From the NCBI GenBank assembly GCA_900239685.1, contig OENT01000437.1:3422-67421 (forward strand): 64,000 nt of DNA, given 5' to 3'. Shown here piece after piece: positions 10,999 to 22,466 of this stretch. This stretch comes from Rotaria macrura (Eukaryota; Rotifera; Eurotatoria; Philodinida; Philodinidae). The notes below the pieces were generated by a model, which saw nothing but the letters and a program-made list of their open reading frames with translations, ran no database searches and was not told the DNA's origin. Position 1 is the first letter of the stretch; every line of letters starts with the position of its first letter. A program made the position numbers and the translations under genes.

Positions 10999-12525
10999 TA
11001 CGCTTTTTTCATATTGTGGAGAATATAACAAAATTAAGCTAATTTTTTTTCCATTTAATAAAATAGATCGTATTTAGAAAGTGAAAAATAAAAAAGATGT
11101 GATTAATGTGAGAGCTTTTTAATGTATTCTGTTAGGGAATGTATTTTATTGAGGATAGATACGTGGATGGATTCTTAAAATCCTCTTATTCGAATAAAAA
11201 AGATTGACCTAGATTCACCAGAGAGAGAGAGAGAAATGGACGGAGAGAAACGAGGGAAGTTAGAGGTGTCTTTTCACCATTTCATGTAAAAAAAGAAAGA
11301 TACATGTGTATATATAGAGAGAGAGTGTGTCGGACTACTAGATCATAGAACAAAGGAAAGATAGATCAGATCCTAACAACAAAGAATACATAAGATAAGT
11401 GATAGAAGAGAAAATAAGATGAATCATAGCGGAACGCGAGGTAATAGTTAATGTGAAGGCAGAGCCTGTAACATATTCTAAATGGTATGGACTTTTATTT
11501 TTGACATTATTTAAATCTCTGTTTATGTTGTTTTACAATGAATTTAGTAATTTACTTAAATTAAAATTTACTATTGTGACGTTTCGTATCTTGATGAGAT
11601 ACTTCTTCAGACATAAAATCAAGACAAATATAAATAAGAAGAACAAACAAAATTTCTTTTTCTTTTCTTTGATATTAGTCATACTTTGATAATAATACGG
11701 AAAACAAGACGGTAATAGTGACAACTAGATAGACGCGAATCTTTTTTTCTATGCCACTATCGCTGTCTCGTGAAGAGATTGAATTTTTCTTTCTATGTAT
11801 TCTTTTGTTTTATATAGTACGGTATCCATGCTTCATTGATATCATCATGGGCATTTTTTGATTCGTTCGTCTTGGAGTATATAACTTCTTTTGTACGCCG
11901 TTTCCATTAATCTTTTTCTTCTTCGATGATAAATGCACCGCTTATATCAAATATGCATTGAAATTTATTTTTTTGAAAATGTTCAACCCTTTCAAAATTA
12001 CAATTATCGTTATTATTTTCAATAATTTTCGAATGCTATATCATACGATTATCAATATCAACTTTCGTTTGTCCTATGTCGGTTTGTTTGCATGAGCATG
12101 GAATTTAATAAATAATCGATTTTTATGAAAATTTCAATAATTGATTAAAGCGAAATTGTAACTTACACAGATAAGAAAAATATGGCTTGATTTTTAATTT
12201 TTGTTCAACTCTTCCTTTTCATACTTCCGATACCAGGTATATATCGTAATCTTAAGCTACCATTCATTTCATTATTTCTGTTTTTATTGTTTGATTTTTA
12301 ACTTTTTATAGACTGTTAGATTTGAACTCTCTACGTGTTTTTTTATTAATTTTTCAATTTCTTCTGATGGATAATTGGATTTTAACAATATGTTTTTCAA
12401 TTTGTTTTAATCTTCTTTTTGTTGTTGTCTGTCTTGTGTGGTTTCTAAAATTCTTGTTATCATGCTCTTGACGATGTTTCTATTGATAGATTTTCTATGA
12501 CTTGATTGATTATTTGATTAATCCA
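10999..12525. other. No gene; GA-rich microsatellite
   Basis: A GAGAGA tract lies at about 11219-11255 with further purine-rich sequence to 11340. The overlapping 60-78-codon frames on both strands near 11453-11724 reflect T/A-rich composition. No recognisable gene. Confidence 0.5.
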
Positions 12526-12645
12526 CACTAGTCAACGATCTTGACATCGTTCTTTCCAGCTTCTTGTAGATACATTCTTGTCTGGCGAGGCAAGAATGTA
12601 TCTACAAGAAGCTGGAAAGAACGATGTCAAGATCGTCGACTAGTG
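12526..12645. repeat. Near-perfect 55-bp inverted repeat (hairpin)
   Basis: Arm 12526-12580 is the reverse complement of 12591-12645 with a single mismatch (CACTAGTCAACG versus CACTAGTCGACG), separated by the 10-nt loop TCTGGCGAGG. Other inverted repeats in this window are much more diverged, so this one is recent, under selection or an artefact. A transcript would form a 55-bp stem. No reading frame or target duplication. Confidence 0.9.
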
Positions 12646-12832
12646 CATCGACAGCTGTGTCTTTTTGAAACTTTGTAGATTTGAGTTTTGTTTTACTATT
12701 TATATTAATATTTTTAGTGATGTATCAAGAAAATTAAATTCTTTGTTATGCTGAAATTCATGGATGCACTTGATTGTTCCGCGTATTTTATTTAGTTGAT
12801 TTACATATAGTTATCGAGTTGTTGTTCATTCA

Positions 12833-13371
12833 TATTGGTGATAATTATCGGAGAGAAGTTACCGTTACTTGTTAACGTAACGGAATAACGGAAAAAATAT
12901 TCTTGCAATAACTTAGCAGCAAAAGGAATTTTTCAAAAAAACAAAGGAATTTAGTAAAGGTTGACGAAAGTAAATCTGGGCCGGGGAATCCGAATCCGCT
13001 TTCAGAATTCGAAAATATTGAAGTGGGTTTTCTGTGTTGAAGGAAGGTATTTTTGAGAGAATAAGCGAATATCATATTTACTTTCACTGAAAACCCACTT
13101 CAACATTTTCGAATTCTGAATACGGATTCGGATTTCCCGACTCCGATCTACTTTCGTCAACCTTTATAAAACTCCGTTGCTTTTTTGTAAATTTCCTTTT
13201 GCTGCTAAGTTATTGCAAGAATATTTTTTCCATTACTCCGCTACCAAGTAACTGATAAGGGCCCGTTACTTGTTAACGGGACTAGTTACTCTGTTACCGT
13301 GTAACTGGTAACTTTTTCGTTACCGTTACCTGATAATGTAACGCGTCGGTAACGGTAACTTCCCACCCCTA
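12833..13371. mobile_element. Long-TIR MITE, probably hAT, with GTTACCGTTAC sub-repeats
   Basis: Inverted arms of about 135 bp (roughly 12895-13028 and 13089-13226) flank a spacer of about 60 bp. Outside them lie many copies of GTTAC/GTAAC. The right terminus read inward is TAGGGGTGGGAAGTTACCG, matching the hAT YARNG start; the left terminus is damaged (TATTGGTG, an insertion, then GAAGTTACCG) and no 8-bp duplication survives. A 71-codon minus-strand frame here is part of the element, not a gene. Confidence 0.75.
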
Positions 13372-15056
13372 TGTCGGACAGTTAAAACATTCAGATTTTT
13401 GACGGATTCATATAATTTTGACAGCACTGTGTTAGTATATTTTAAATCGAATCATAATTGCTAGAAGGATGGAAAGTAAAAAGCATTTCTAACGCCAAAA
13501 ATGTATATACAATATATGTAAAGTATTATTTTTGTAAATTTTCTGTCTTCTTTTTCACAGACGAAAAACGATACATCTCAGTGAGTTTATCTAGAAAATT
13601 CACCCTACTAGAATCTTATATTAATGTGATAAACTTCGCCATTAAAGAGAATTCGAATGGTCTATTTTACAATAAAAAGTGACCTCGAAGTCAATAAAAG
13701 TGGTACAATGAAAAATGAACTCTTTTCAGAAAGTATATCTACATGATGAAAGTTCACAATCAATTGAGTTATCATTATTAAACAATAGTAATAATCTGTT
13801 TATCATGGTACTTATTTAGTAGTTAAATTCGTTTGAAGAATATGAACACAAAAAAGAACAATACGTTCTAATAGATAGATCAAGTTCCTGGTCGAAGTGA
13901 AAGACAAAGATACATTCGTATGTACTTTAACTTCTTCAAGGCTTGAAATTTATAACCACACCTTTTCATAACTCAATGAGATATTTGCTAATAGATTTCA
14001 ATGATTGAATATCAGATTATCAAACAGTTTAGTCAAACAGTCTAGTTTAACACCTACTCAATAGTGCTCAACTTCAACAACATTTATAGCACTAGTAAAA
14101 CAGTTAACAGTATACTCTCGACCTTGCTTGTGGATGAAGAATTGTATAGAACTGAACAAATATTTTACATTTATCTATTAGCTGAATCAAACTTTGAAAA
14201 AGTGATTACGGAAGAAAAGAAAAGGATTTCTGATTGTTACTTTGCACGAAGCATAACAACTGCGTACGAAATTCAGATGAAAAATTGAACGAAACGACGC
14301 TATTTGATTATAATGGTTCTTTTTATTTTTAACAATAGATTTCCATGGATGTTCAGTGAGTTTTCATCAACTCATGTAAAATCACAGAATAAAACTGTTT
14401 TTTTTTCGTACATTTCAAATCAAACAATCTCTACTTTCGCATTTGAAAACTTAGGCTCTGTCTGCTTTCTTTCATCAGAGTCATCGAGACGCAACAGAAA
14501 ATCATGTCCAGGTTTGATAATTCATTTCGAAGTCCGATTTAAAATCATGTAAAATCTCAATAACAATCTGAACAAGTGAATGAATTCGATTTAATTTTGA
14601 TTGCTCGTTCTTGTTTGATCATTCAGTATAAGACGAGAAAACTTTTTTTACAATTGAGACTTCGACTGCTTTCATAAATTAACATTTTATAAATCAATAC
14701 CTATGATGAACTAACATCACGATGCAATGACGTATAATTTTTTCTTTTCGATTCATTAACACGTTGAAACAATTTTTCAATATATGAATAGAAAAGGGCA
14801 TATAAATTTACCAAGTCTTTCTTCCTCTTTCTCTAAATCAATGCAAACGTACTGCAGAACATGTCTTCGAAAGACGAGAAAAAAGAATGTATTTTTTTAT
14901 GACGCACAATGATGTAAAATGACAGAACAAGAAAATGGAGAAGGTCGCCCAACAACGTAAAAAAAAATGAAGAGAAGCGGAATCATCAAGGTTGTAAAGA
15001 AAGAAGAAAAAAACTTTAGTTCGCTGCTTTTTTTTTGTAAGCAAGCGTGATTCACC
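13372..15056. other. No gene recognised
   Basis: AT-rich sequence. Plus-strand frames of 74-82 codons at 13458-13682, 14064-14288 and 14304-14552 have no recognisable domain or convincing start context and are left out. The right end (about 14700-15056) is the presumed promoter/5' UTR of the next gene. Confidence 0.4.
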
Positions 15057-15695
15057 ATGAGATGGCAATGTTGTTCACAAATTTTTAACACATTGGTAGC
15101 TACTATTATCCTTAGCTCAATTATTCAAGGTCTGCATATTTCATTGTAAACTAAAATCTATCAAGTTCAAAAAAGAATCATTTTTTTTGTAATTAAGTTG
15201 ACAGCAAAATTCGTCGTCGTCGTCAATACACTTATAATAATTATGGGAATTATGCATTGAATCCTGCAGCTTCATCTTTTTATGATGTTAATAGTGTTGA
15301 TATCTATAATAATCCTCGGCCAAGCAATGAGTTCGCTGTTGGTGGAGTAGCTTATCAATATCCAACACCAGTTAATGTTATGAGCGGTGGACAATATAAT
15401 CCACAACAATATAATGCTTATCCAAGTGGATCTAATGGCTACTATGGTAAACGAAAAAACAAATATATATTTAGTTCTCAAGAAATAAAATGCTCTATTT
15501 CATTGTTTTGTTATATTAGCTAATATGAACAACATGCGATTACCATCACCGGATGGATGGTATTCAGCATATTATTTCCAGGGATATCCATTTCTGCCAT
15601 TCCTTAATGGTGCTCAACGTCATACAAACATACCAATTATAATTCAGCTATTTTTTACGATTCTCACTGGCTTGCTTTTTATTAATGTTTTGTAA
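15057..15695 (+). CDS. Small secreted, C-terminally anchored Tyr/Asn/Pro-rich protein, 3 exons
   Basis: Exons 15057-15129, 15198-15446 and 15520-15695 join in frame (165 aa). The start sits in CACCATG. Residues 1-24 (MRWQCCSQIFNTLVATIILS...) look like a signal peptide; a basic KIRRRR patch follows, then about 90 residues rich in Tyr, Asn, Pro, Gly and Gln. The last 21 residues before the stop are hydrophobic (IPIIIQLFFTILTG...), either a membrane segment or a GPI-attachment signal. Introns are 68 and 73 nt. The first acceptor was chosen because it alone keeps the frame open. A polyadenylation-like AATAAA lies near 15755. I recognise no family; a lineage-specific surface or matrix protein is a guess. 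Confidence 0.65.
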
Positions 15696-16253
15696 ATACA
15701 TATTTTATACGATGGATGTGTATGTTTAAATATAAAAATGTAATAACTAGATAAAAATAAACTTACATCATTCTACTGTAGCACATGTAATTAATTTCAT
15801 TAGATCTAGTCTTAATGAAAGAAGAATGTCGAAACATTTTATAAATTTCAGTACAATTGAACATGTTGTTTTATTTCTCGTTACCGATGTATTGAGGAAA
15901 CAATTTCTGTCCCGTTCCTTTATCATGTTCTATATTTTCTAGCACCAGATGCTCAACGACAGTTTTCTCTGTTGACAGTTAACAATGCAACGATAAAAGT
16001 ATTTGTCTTTTTTTAAAACTTCAATTACATGTGTAATCTTGTATGAGAACGATTTACATTGAATGAGCTACTTATCATTGAAGAAAATCAAACAGATGAG
16101 AATTACCCTGAGCATAGAAGATACCATACTGTGACATTGATCTTATGGTACTGAAAAACTAATGACTCGATAGAAGCACCCGAATCGAACGAGGAACAGT
16201 AGTACCAAACTTTTATAAGAAAAACCTCGAAGAAAAATCATGTGTTCAATTTC

Positions 16254-16433
16254 ATGGACAAGAAAGTGCAAATCTTCGTAAACGATCGTTTTGCTGTTGT
16301 TATTCCTGAAGCTTGCACAGTTGGGACAACTGCTCATGTATTACATACATCATCTCCTCAGGTACATAGTGCAGTGATTGGAATTGTTCTAATTGCTGCT
16401 GTCATTGCAATGCTTGTCTTCTACATGCGATAG
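16254..16433 (+). CDS. Possible small tail-anchored membrane protein (59 aa)
   Basis: One open exon. The frame is open back to 16203, where a stop precedes it, and the first ATG (TTTCATGG) gives 59 residues. Residues about 38-57 are a clear membrane segment (AVIGIVLIAAVIAMLVFYMR) ending at the stop, which suggests a tail anchor. The N-terminal part starts MDKKVQIFVND. Alternatively it is the last exon of a longer gene, since an acceptor-like AG lies at 16201-16202. An AATAAA occurs near 16865. No family recognised. Confidence 0.35.
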   Translation: MDKKVQIFVNDRFAVVIPEACTVGTTAHVLHTSSPQVHSAVIGIVLIAAVIAMLVFYMR

Positions 16434-18624
16434 TTTGGTTGTAGCTGCTGCTCAGAATTTAACTGTCACAATAATGGTTTTGATACTTGTGGGAAATATC
16501 TGTCAATGCTAATTTTCTTGTTGTGAATTATTTAAGCAGCAATAAGAAAATCGATGATGTCTGTCTAGATTGCAATGCGTGGAAAATCAATGCCAGCGGG
16601 AATTTCCGTTGAATATTAACTTTTCTGTTGTTTCTCCTTGAATGAAACTAGAAGAAGGAAAACTCTGCGACTAACATATGTACCTGTTCATAAGTACAGA
16701 GTAGAAATACATTCATTCAGAAATCAAATTAATCAGAACCATGATATGATCAGCTAGTTTTGAATTTATTTTGATCGAATTTTGTTGAAATGAACATGAG
16801 TTTGTGCTATTAGAAACTTTAAAGTGTATGTAAATGTTATATTGCATAGTTGCATTCACTTGAAATAAAATATTGTTTTGTTTAAAAGAACTGATTTACT
16901 TTTTGATTTATTCAAGTCATGGATCCCTTGGTTATCAGCATCGGACGAAACAGGTCAATCATGAATTCCTTTGTGTGTTTTTTAAAGCTATGTTCTATCA
17001 AGAACTATAAATTAAATCTTCTATTTTCATCTGTATGAATTTTCGAATTTCCTAACTGATGATGACACTTTTTTAGACAAGAGAGTAAATTGTTTGATAT
17101 TGATCTACCAATGGGACCGGCGCCGATTATAATCAGAATACATTGTTTTCCAAGCGATTCATCAAGGTAGTTTGGATATTTTATTCTCGCTATCTATTCG
17201 AATTTTCTAAACAAGTTTAACTTTTGTATTTTATTTAATCTTGAACTAATCAGTGTATGAATTATAGATAGTTATTTTTAGTTTTTAACGTTAGAATATT
17301 TTTTGACTCGTCTCAAAAAATATATTTTTAATATCATATGAACTTTTGTCTTATACTAAGTGACGTGAACATCTAATTCGATACCTGTTCATTTTGGGTA
17401 TGTGAAACTAGAAGATCTTATACGAAACAGTCATATCTTAGAAATCTGACAAATAAGAAGACAGTCACTTGTAAATACTGTATTAAATTACAGTGTTAGA
17501 AGACACATGAAACTATTTTCGTTGTTGTGTTAACCTTTTACCCCAGAATGCCAACGGGTGTGGACATTGACAAGATCACTATGAAAAAAGTTAAAGCAAT
17601 CGGTTCACTGTAATGTTTATTGTAGCTGTAGAAAACATTATGTGCTATCGATAAATGAAAACGATTACATTCTTTCATTGTGGCGTTTGTGTAAAAGATG
17701 ACTGACAAACTCAGTAGATTCGAAAAAAAATTAAAAATTTTAGAATTTTGTTTCTATCTATAAACATAACGTGTATCGCTAACATGATGGAAGACATATA
17801 TCGATGAAAGTGTTTAATTTTAAATCAAAAGTATTTCGAAAAATTTTCAATAGTTTGATGAACAAGAAATGATGAGATATTACAGGAACACAAAAGCGAC
17901 TATTTATAGATACAGGTAAGGAGTAGTGTCGATCATGCATATTATTTTCTAAATCATGTCTCAGTAGAAGTAGAGTGAACTATTAGCCGTTGATCAGAAT
18001 GCTTTCATTGACAATATTATTGCTTAGAGACAATGTGTGTGTTTTAAAGAAATGTATCGGAACCACTTGTGCTCATAAAAAGTAGTTTTTTTGTCTTCAC
18101 TATTCTTTTTTCGTATTTCTCAAAGAAAGGCAACTAGATACTACTTTCGTCTCATCAACACCATCAGAATAGAGGAAGAAAAGAGAAGTTGTCTAGTCGA
18201 TACATCATCTCCTTTTCCCATGATCAGTGCAATGACCAAACTATACTCTTCACCAAAGTAATGGTGGTTGACCGGTATGTCCACAAAAGGTAGACTACGA
18301 GTGATTTTTTCTAGTTAATTTATCACTTGCTTTTTAATGACTGTCTTCGGAAGTAAAGGGTTAATCAGATATAAAAACATATACATGCGTATGGTCGATG
18401 TGCATGTTTTAATGATTGTACATCTTGGGAAACACAAATTTCGTACATATATTCTTCATCTCGATTGCTATTCGTACATATTCATCTCAATCGGAGCCAT
18501 CTACCATTCACACAATTAAGTCTTCGTTCCACAATGGCTAGACATTTTGTCTCATATTCATTTCTTTCGATTATTCGTACAATAAGAGAAATACATACAC
18601 GAATACACGCGGTCGTTTATCACG
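16434..18624. other. No gene recognised; one piggyBac-like end fragment
   Basis: AT-rich sequence without plausible exons. At 17530-17570 the sequence TTAACCTTTTACCCCAGAA, followed by a TGGGCAC-like stretch, resembles the left end of the piggyBac-like element in the WDR59 intron (27150). It may be a solo terminal remnant. Confidence 0.4.
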
Positions 18625-18861
18625 ATGAGCCATACAATAGCGTATCAACATCAAGTGACACAACAGCCTATTATACTCGAAAACTTCGAACATACACAGG
18701 AATCAGTTACAAAAAGAACACAGAATCAATCAAAATCAATCGTACATCTATTTTCAAGATTTATGGATGCTTGCTGTCTATATTGTTGTCCATCTCCATG
18801 GTGCAACGATGATGCCTATTCAAATGACGTTGACTCTAGTTGTGATGATTGTGGTTGCTGA
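18625..18861 (+). CDS. Possible small cysteine-rich protein (78 aa)
   Basis: A single open frame from an ATG in ATCACGATGAG to TGA. The N-terminal half is Gln/Thr/Asn-rich and polar; the C-terminal 30 residues hold nine cysteines in the pattern CC-x2-CC...C...C-x2-C-x-C with acidic residues between. There is no signal peptide or membrane segment, so a cytosolic metal-binding or palmitoylated protein is possible. AATAAA motifs lie near 18938. Cysteine clustering is unlikely in random AT-rich DNA, which supports coding. Family unknown. Confidence 0.45.
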   Translation: MSHTIAYQHQVTQQPIILENFEHTQESVTKRTQNQSKSIVHLFSRFMDACCLYCCPSPWCNDDAYSNDVDSSCDDCGC

Positions 18862-19899
18862 TAAAATTGACTTTTTTATTACTTACACTCAATAATGTAT
18901 CCATAAGAATAATACCATGTCATCATTTATCTAAATGAATAAATAAATGTAGATGAGCAGAATATGAGAATATTATAATAAAATATTCCTGTGTTGTATG
19001 TTGATATGGCAAGCAAATCCTATGAAACACGATGTTCTTACATCGAATTTCATCAGTTTTAGAATGGATATAAGTCCGAAATAACACTAGTATAGTTATT
19101 TGTATATACTCTCATATCCGTTAAGTTTGTGATAATGATTTGACGATTTCATGACTCATTAAATTCTTGTTTGCTTTAGATTTTGAAAGGTTGGGATCAA
19201 GTTCATGTTTTCTACAACTAGATATCAACACTATCGTCTCTTTATTGATCAAATTAGAACGTCAATCTAGTAGTCTCAATCAGAGACCGAAACGGGGGAC
19301 GTTTTTCACTCCCTGCCAGTTCCGCCGCATTTCGGCCTCTGGTCTCGATTATCTCTACGTATGAGTGAGATTTAGTGTCATATCACTAATAAATTGATTA
19401 TATGTTTTTAACTGTCATTAACAAAATGTTTCTGTTATTTTCTTGTTGACTGTGAATACGGATATCAATTCAGAGATTAGAAATAAAAATTTTTCGTTTG
19501 ATGCACCAGTGAAACTCGATACATCAGGCTGATAATTCTAAAATAAATGAATTTAAGATTCGTTCTGTTTGTAATTTTAAAACAATTTTGTCGTCATTAC
19601 TTTCATAGGGTATAGTATACCCTTTCCATGAATGAATCATACTCGGAGAGGCAGTATGAGAAAGATCACAAAGCAATTTAAACAGAACTCTTCTAATCAT
19701 ATACAGATCGTCAGTGTTTTGTTGTATTTTTGAACAAAAAGAAGAAAGAATTCTTTTCCATGTTGAAAATTAGATTCCATCAAAAATGTTTAAATCATTT
19801 ATTAATCTTCTTTTTCCACTGATAATCGATATTTGAACAACTATTCTTTCATGGTAATAAGAGAGTTTAAATGAAGATACTACTAAACATTTTCGAGCG
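18862..19899. other. No gene; small GC-rich island
   Basis: About 70 bp at 19275-19345 are markedly GC-rich against AT-rich flanks and contain a partial inverted repeat (CAGAGACCGAAA with TTTCGGCCTCTGGTCTC). The 65-codon frame across it has no recognisable content. The remainder shows nothing recognisable. Confidence 0.4.
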
Positions 19900-20459
19900 A
19901 TGGTGCTCAATAATCATTTAATACATATTCAAACATTGCACGATGATCAACATAAAATTGTATTGAATGCTTATCAACACGATTTATGTAATCTGATCCT
20001 TGAATATTATTTTTCACACGAGTCTTCTAATGATCGACGTATATTATCAGTTATTCGAAAGAAAACTTCAGGTTCTTTAACGCAACTTGATTAAATACGA
20101 AAAAGTTTTCTTATACAATTATTAATCGTTAGTGATATGCAACATCGAATAAATATATCTCATGCAGATCTATCATTATTAATATTTCCGCAGGAATCTA
20201 TTTTTCATCAACTAAAATATTTTTTAGTATCCCTGCAAAAAACATATCATTTATTTCAACGCAACTTTTCATACTCAATTTTAGACGATTCATTATTTCT
20301 TGGTTCGCATTGTTCCTATGCCATGCAAAAATTACAAACGAACAATTAGCTACAGCAAAACGTTTGAAAGGTGTTAAACTCCCAAATGCTTAAACCGTAC
20401 TTGAAGAATTTCATTCAAGATTGGATAGAACGGAAAACGAAATTCTGAAATTCACATAA
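19900..20459 (+). pseudogene. Pseudogene of an unidentified helical protein
   Basis: From ATG 19900 the same frame continues with protein-like composition through a TAA at 20092-20094, then to about 20330. There one base appears lost from an A run and the sequence carries on in the next frame through a TAA at 20391 to a final TAA at 20459. Read across the breaks it is about 186 residues, Leu/His/Gln-rich and mostly helical. Both internal stops could come from CAA by one C-to-T change. No domain recognised. It might instead be two short real frames, but the matching composition across the breaks favours a single decayed gene. Confidence 0.45.
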
Positions 20460-22466
20460 TAAAAAGTATTCACTTCTTTGAAATTGATCAGAGACTTGTT
20501 TATTTTTGATGAATGTAATAAAAAAAACTGAAACTGAGCCTAAACTCGGATCGTACGTTGTGTAGCAAAATTGAACTATTTAGTAATTAATCAATGAATA
20601 AACTGATACAAAGACTCATGAAAATGTGCAATCAAGTGTTTTTTCTTATTTTCCTATACACCATGATAATATAGCAAACAGTTATTTACTAAATCTATCC
20701 AACTGAATGAGTGAGATAGAAAATCAGTCATGGAATCATTTCAATAAACTAAGTACACTACACTACGAATGAGAATAGTTTAAGCCAAAAGATTCACACC
20801 CGTTATGAATTTTCAAGGTCGAACAATTTAGACTTCTTGTAACATTTTCCTACTAGAGACAAGTCCCACGATGTGACGTGAACTAGCCTCCGCCATTTTG
20901 TCAGCGTATCCGCCAAATTTTTTTCATCGTATGTCTGGGAAAATTTCTCCAGAACCTAATTTTCTGAGAATTTCACAGATAGTCCATAATTCGCTATTAC
21001 TTTGCTCTTATTGTGAGCTGTCTGCTGAATATTCTAGATTTTCCAGGCAGTGTATAGAATATCGTCGTTGCGGTGCGTCTAGTGAGGTGTCTATGCTGAA
21101 AACTACACCAGATGCTCGTTTTTCGACATTGGAAATAGATAATCTGTTATGGTTTCATAAATTTCTGCCCGTTCCGAAAGTGACCTCAATGTCCCAAAAC
21201 AAAATTTAATTTTTTTAATTAATTGCTACATATCGTAGTACTGAGCAGAATGATATTTACCAATGAATTAAAAGAATGAATTTTTTTTTGGTACTTAGAA
21301 GTCACTTTTGGATCGGGAGGAAAATTTCGTGGTTCGAAATTCTGGTCTCCTATCTGTTTCAGATTACTATAAATTGAATATAAAAACTTCTATAGAAACG
21401 ATTGTTTGGGAAATTTTCTGAATACTGTGTGCCAAAAACCTTAGCTCCTACCACTCCCCAAAACAATTGAGTGCCTTGACTAGAGTATATGTATCTGCCG
21501 AATATCTCTAGGAACTATATAGCTATGATAAATATATCATTCAGAAGAAAATTTATTTAATTTAGTTCGAACACATATGTTCATGACATACGTCGATGGT
21601 TCATATACACGAGTCAATGAAGTATAGTCTCTCTAGATATACTATTTTGGAATTTAGTGTCTGTTTTTGCCTAAGTATACTACATTGTACTTAACAAAAT
21701 CTTTGAAGAATCCGAATGACAATTGATATTTGACTAAACCATCGAATATGATTTAGATCTAGGTTATGTTAATCCTGAATTCTAAATATTGTGAAATCAA
21801 TCGGGTAAATTCCTGAAAAAGAAACCCCAAGAAATTTGAACAAAAAACTTTCGAATTATCGAGCATCTTTTAAATTCATGTTATAAATATATCATCCTTA
21901 CAATCATATTTAAATCTCAAACGCATTTCTTCACGATTATTTTATTAGAAATTTGTGAATTTTTCTAATGGAAACTAATCTAGATGTGTTCTTTTCATGT
22001 TCAAAATTCCTGATTGTAATTCGTTAACGTGTTCAAATCTCAGAAGAAGATCAAATACATTTAAAACTTTTCTATAACAACACTGTTCTGTTTGCTAAAA
22101 CCATAAGCGATGTCTGAGCAAGTTATGGTTTGTAAGAAATAATCCCGAGTAGTTTTGAACTACTGTTACAGTTCACTGAATGACACAAACCTTTTACTTA
22201 TCCCCTGATATATTGCTGAACAAGATTAAATCTTCTTATTCGCGATATATAGATCTTGATAATATAAGTTGACTTTCTTTCTCTCATTGTTTCAGAGCGA
22301 CCTCTTAAGATATGCAATTTGCTTTGCTCGATTCATTGAACCTATCGACCTGATCTTGACGATGGTTATCTCATTTTACGAAAAAAGTATATATATATCA
22401 TAATTTGAATTATTGGAAAAAGACGGAAGAAGTTACACCTATATGTGTTTTTAGCAACTGTTTCAG
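20460..22466. other. Intergenic; decayed inverted repeat, CLPB upstream region
   Basis: Sequences near 21150-21190 (AATTTCTGCCCGTTCCGAAA...) and 21300-21340 are imperfect reverse complements, an old fold-back remnant. An overlapping 103-codon plus-strand frame (20898-21209) has no recognisable domain. The segment 22200-22466 is the presumed CLPB promoter region. Confidence 0.4.

Noticed and set aside
10664-11077. 137-codon plus-strand frame over the TCGGAT block
   Set aside because: It consists of translated 60-bp tandem units, starts inside the minisatellite and has no domain.
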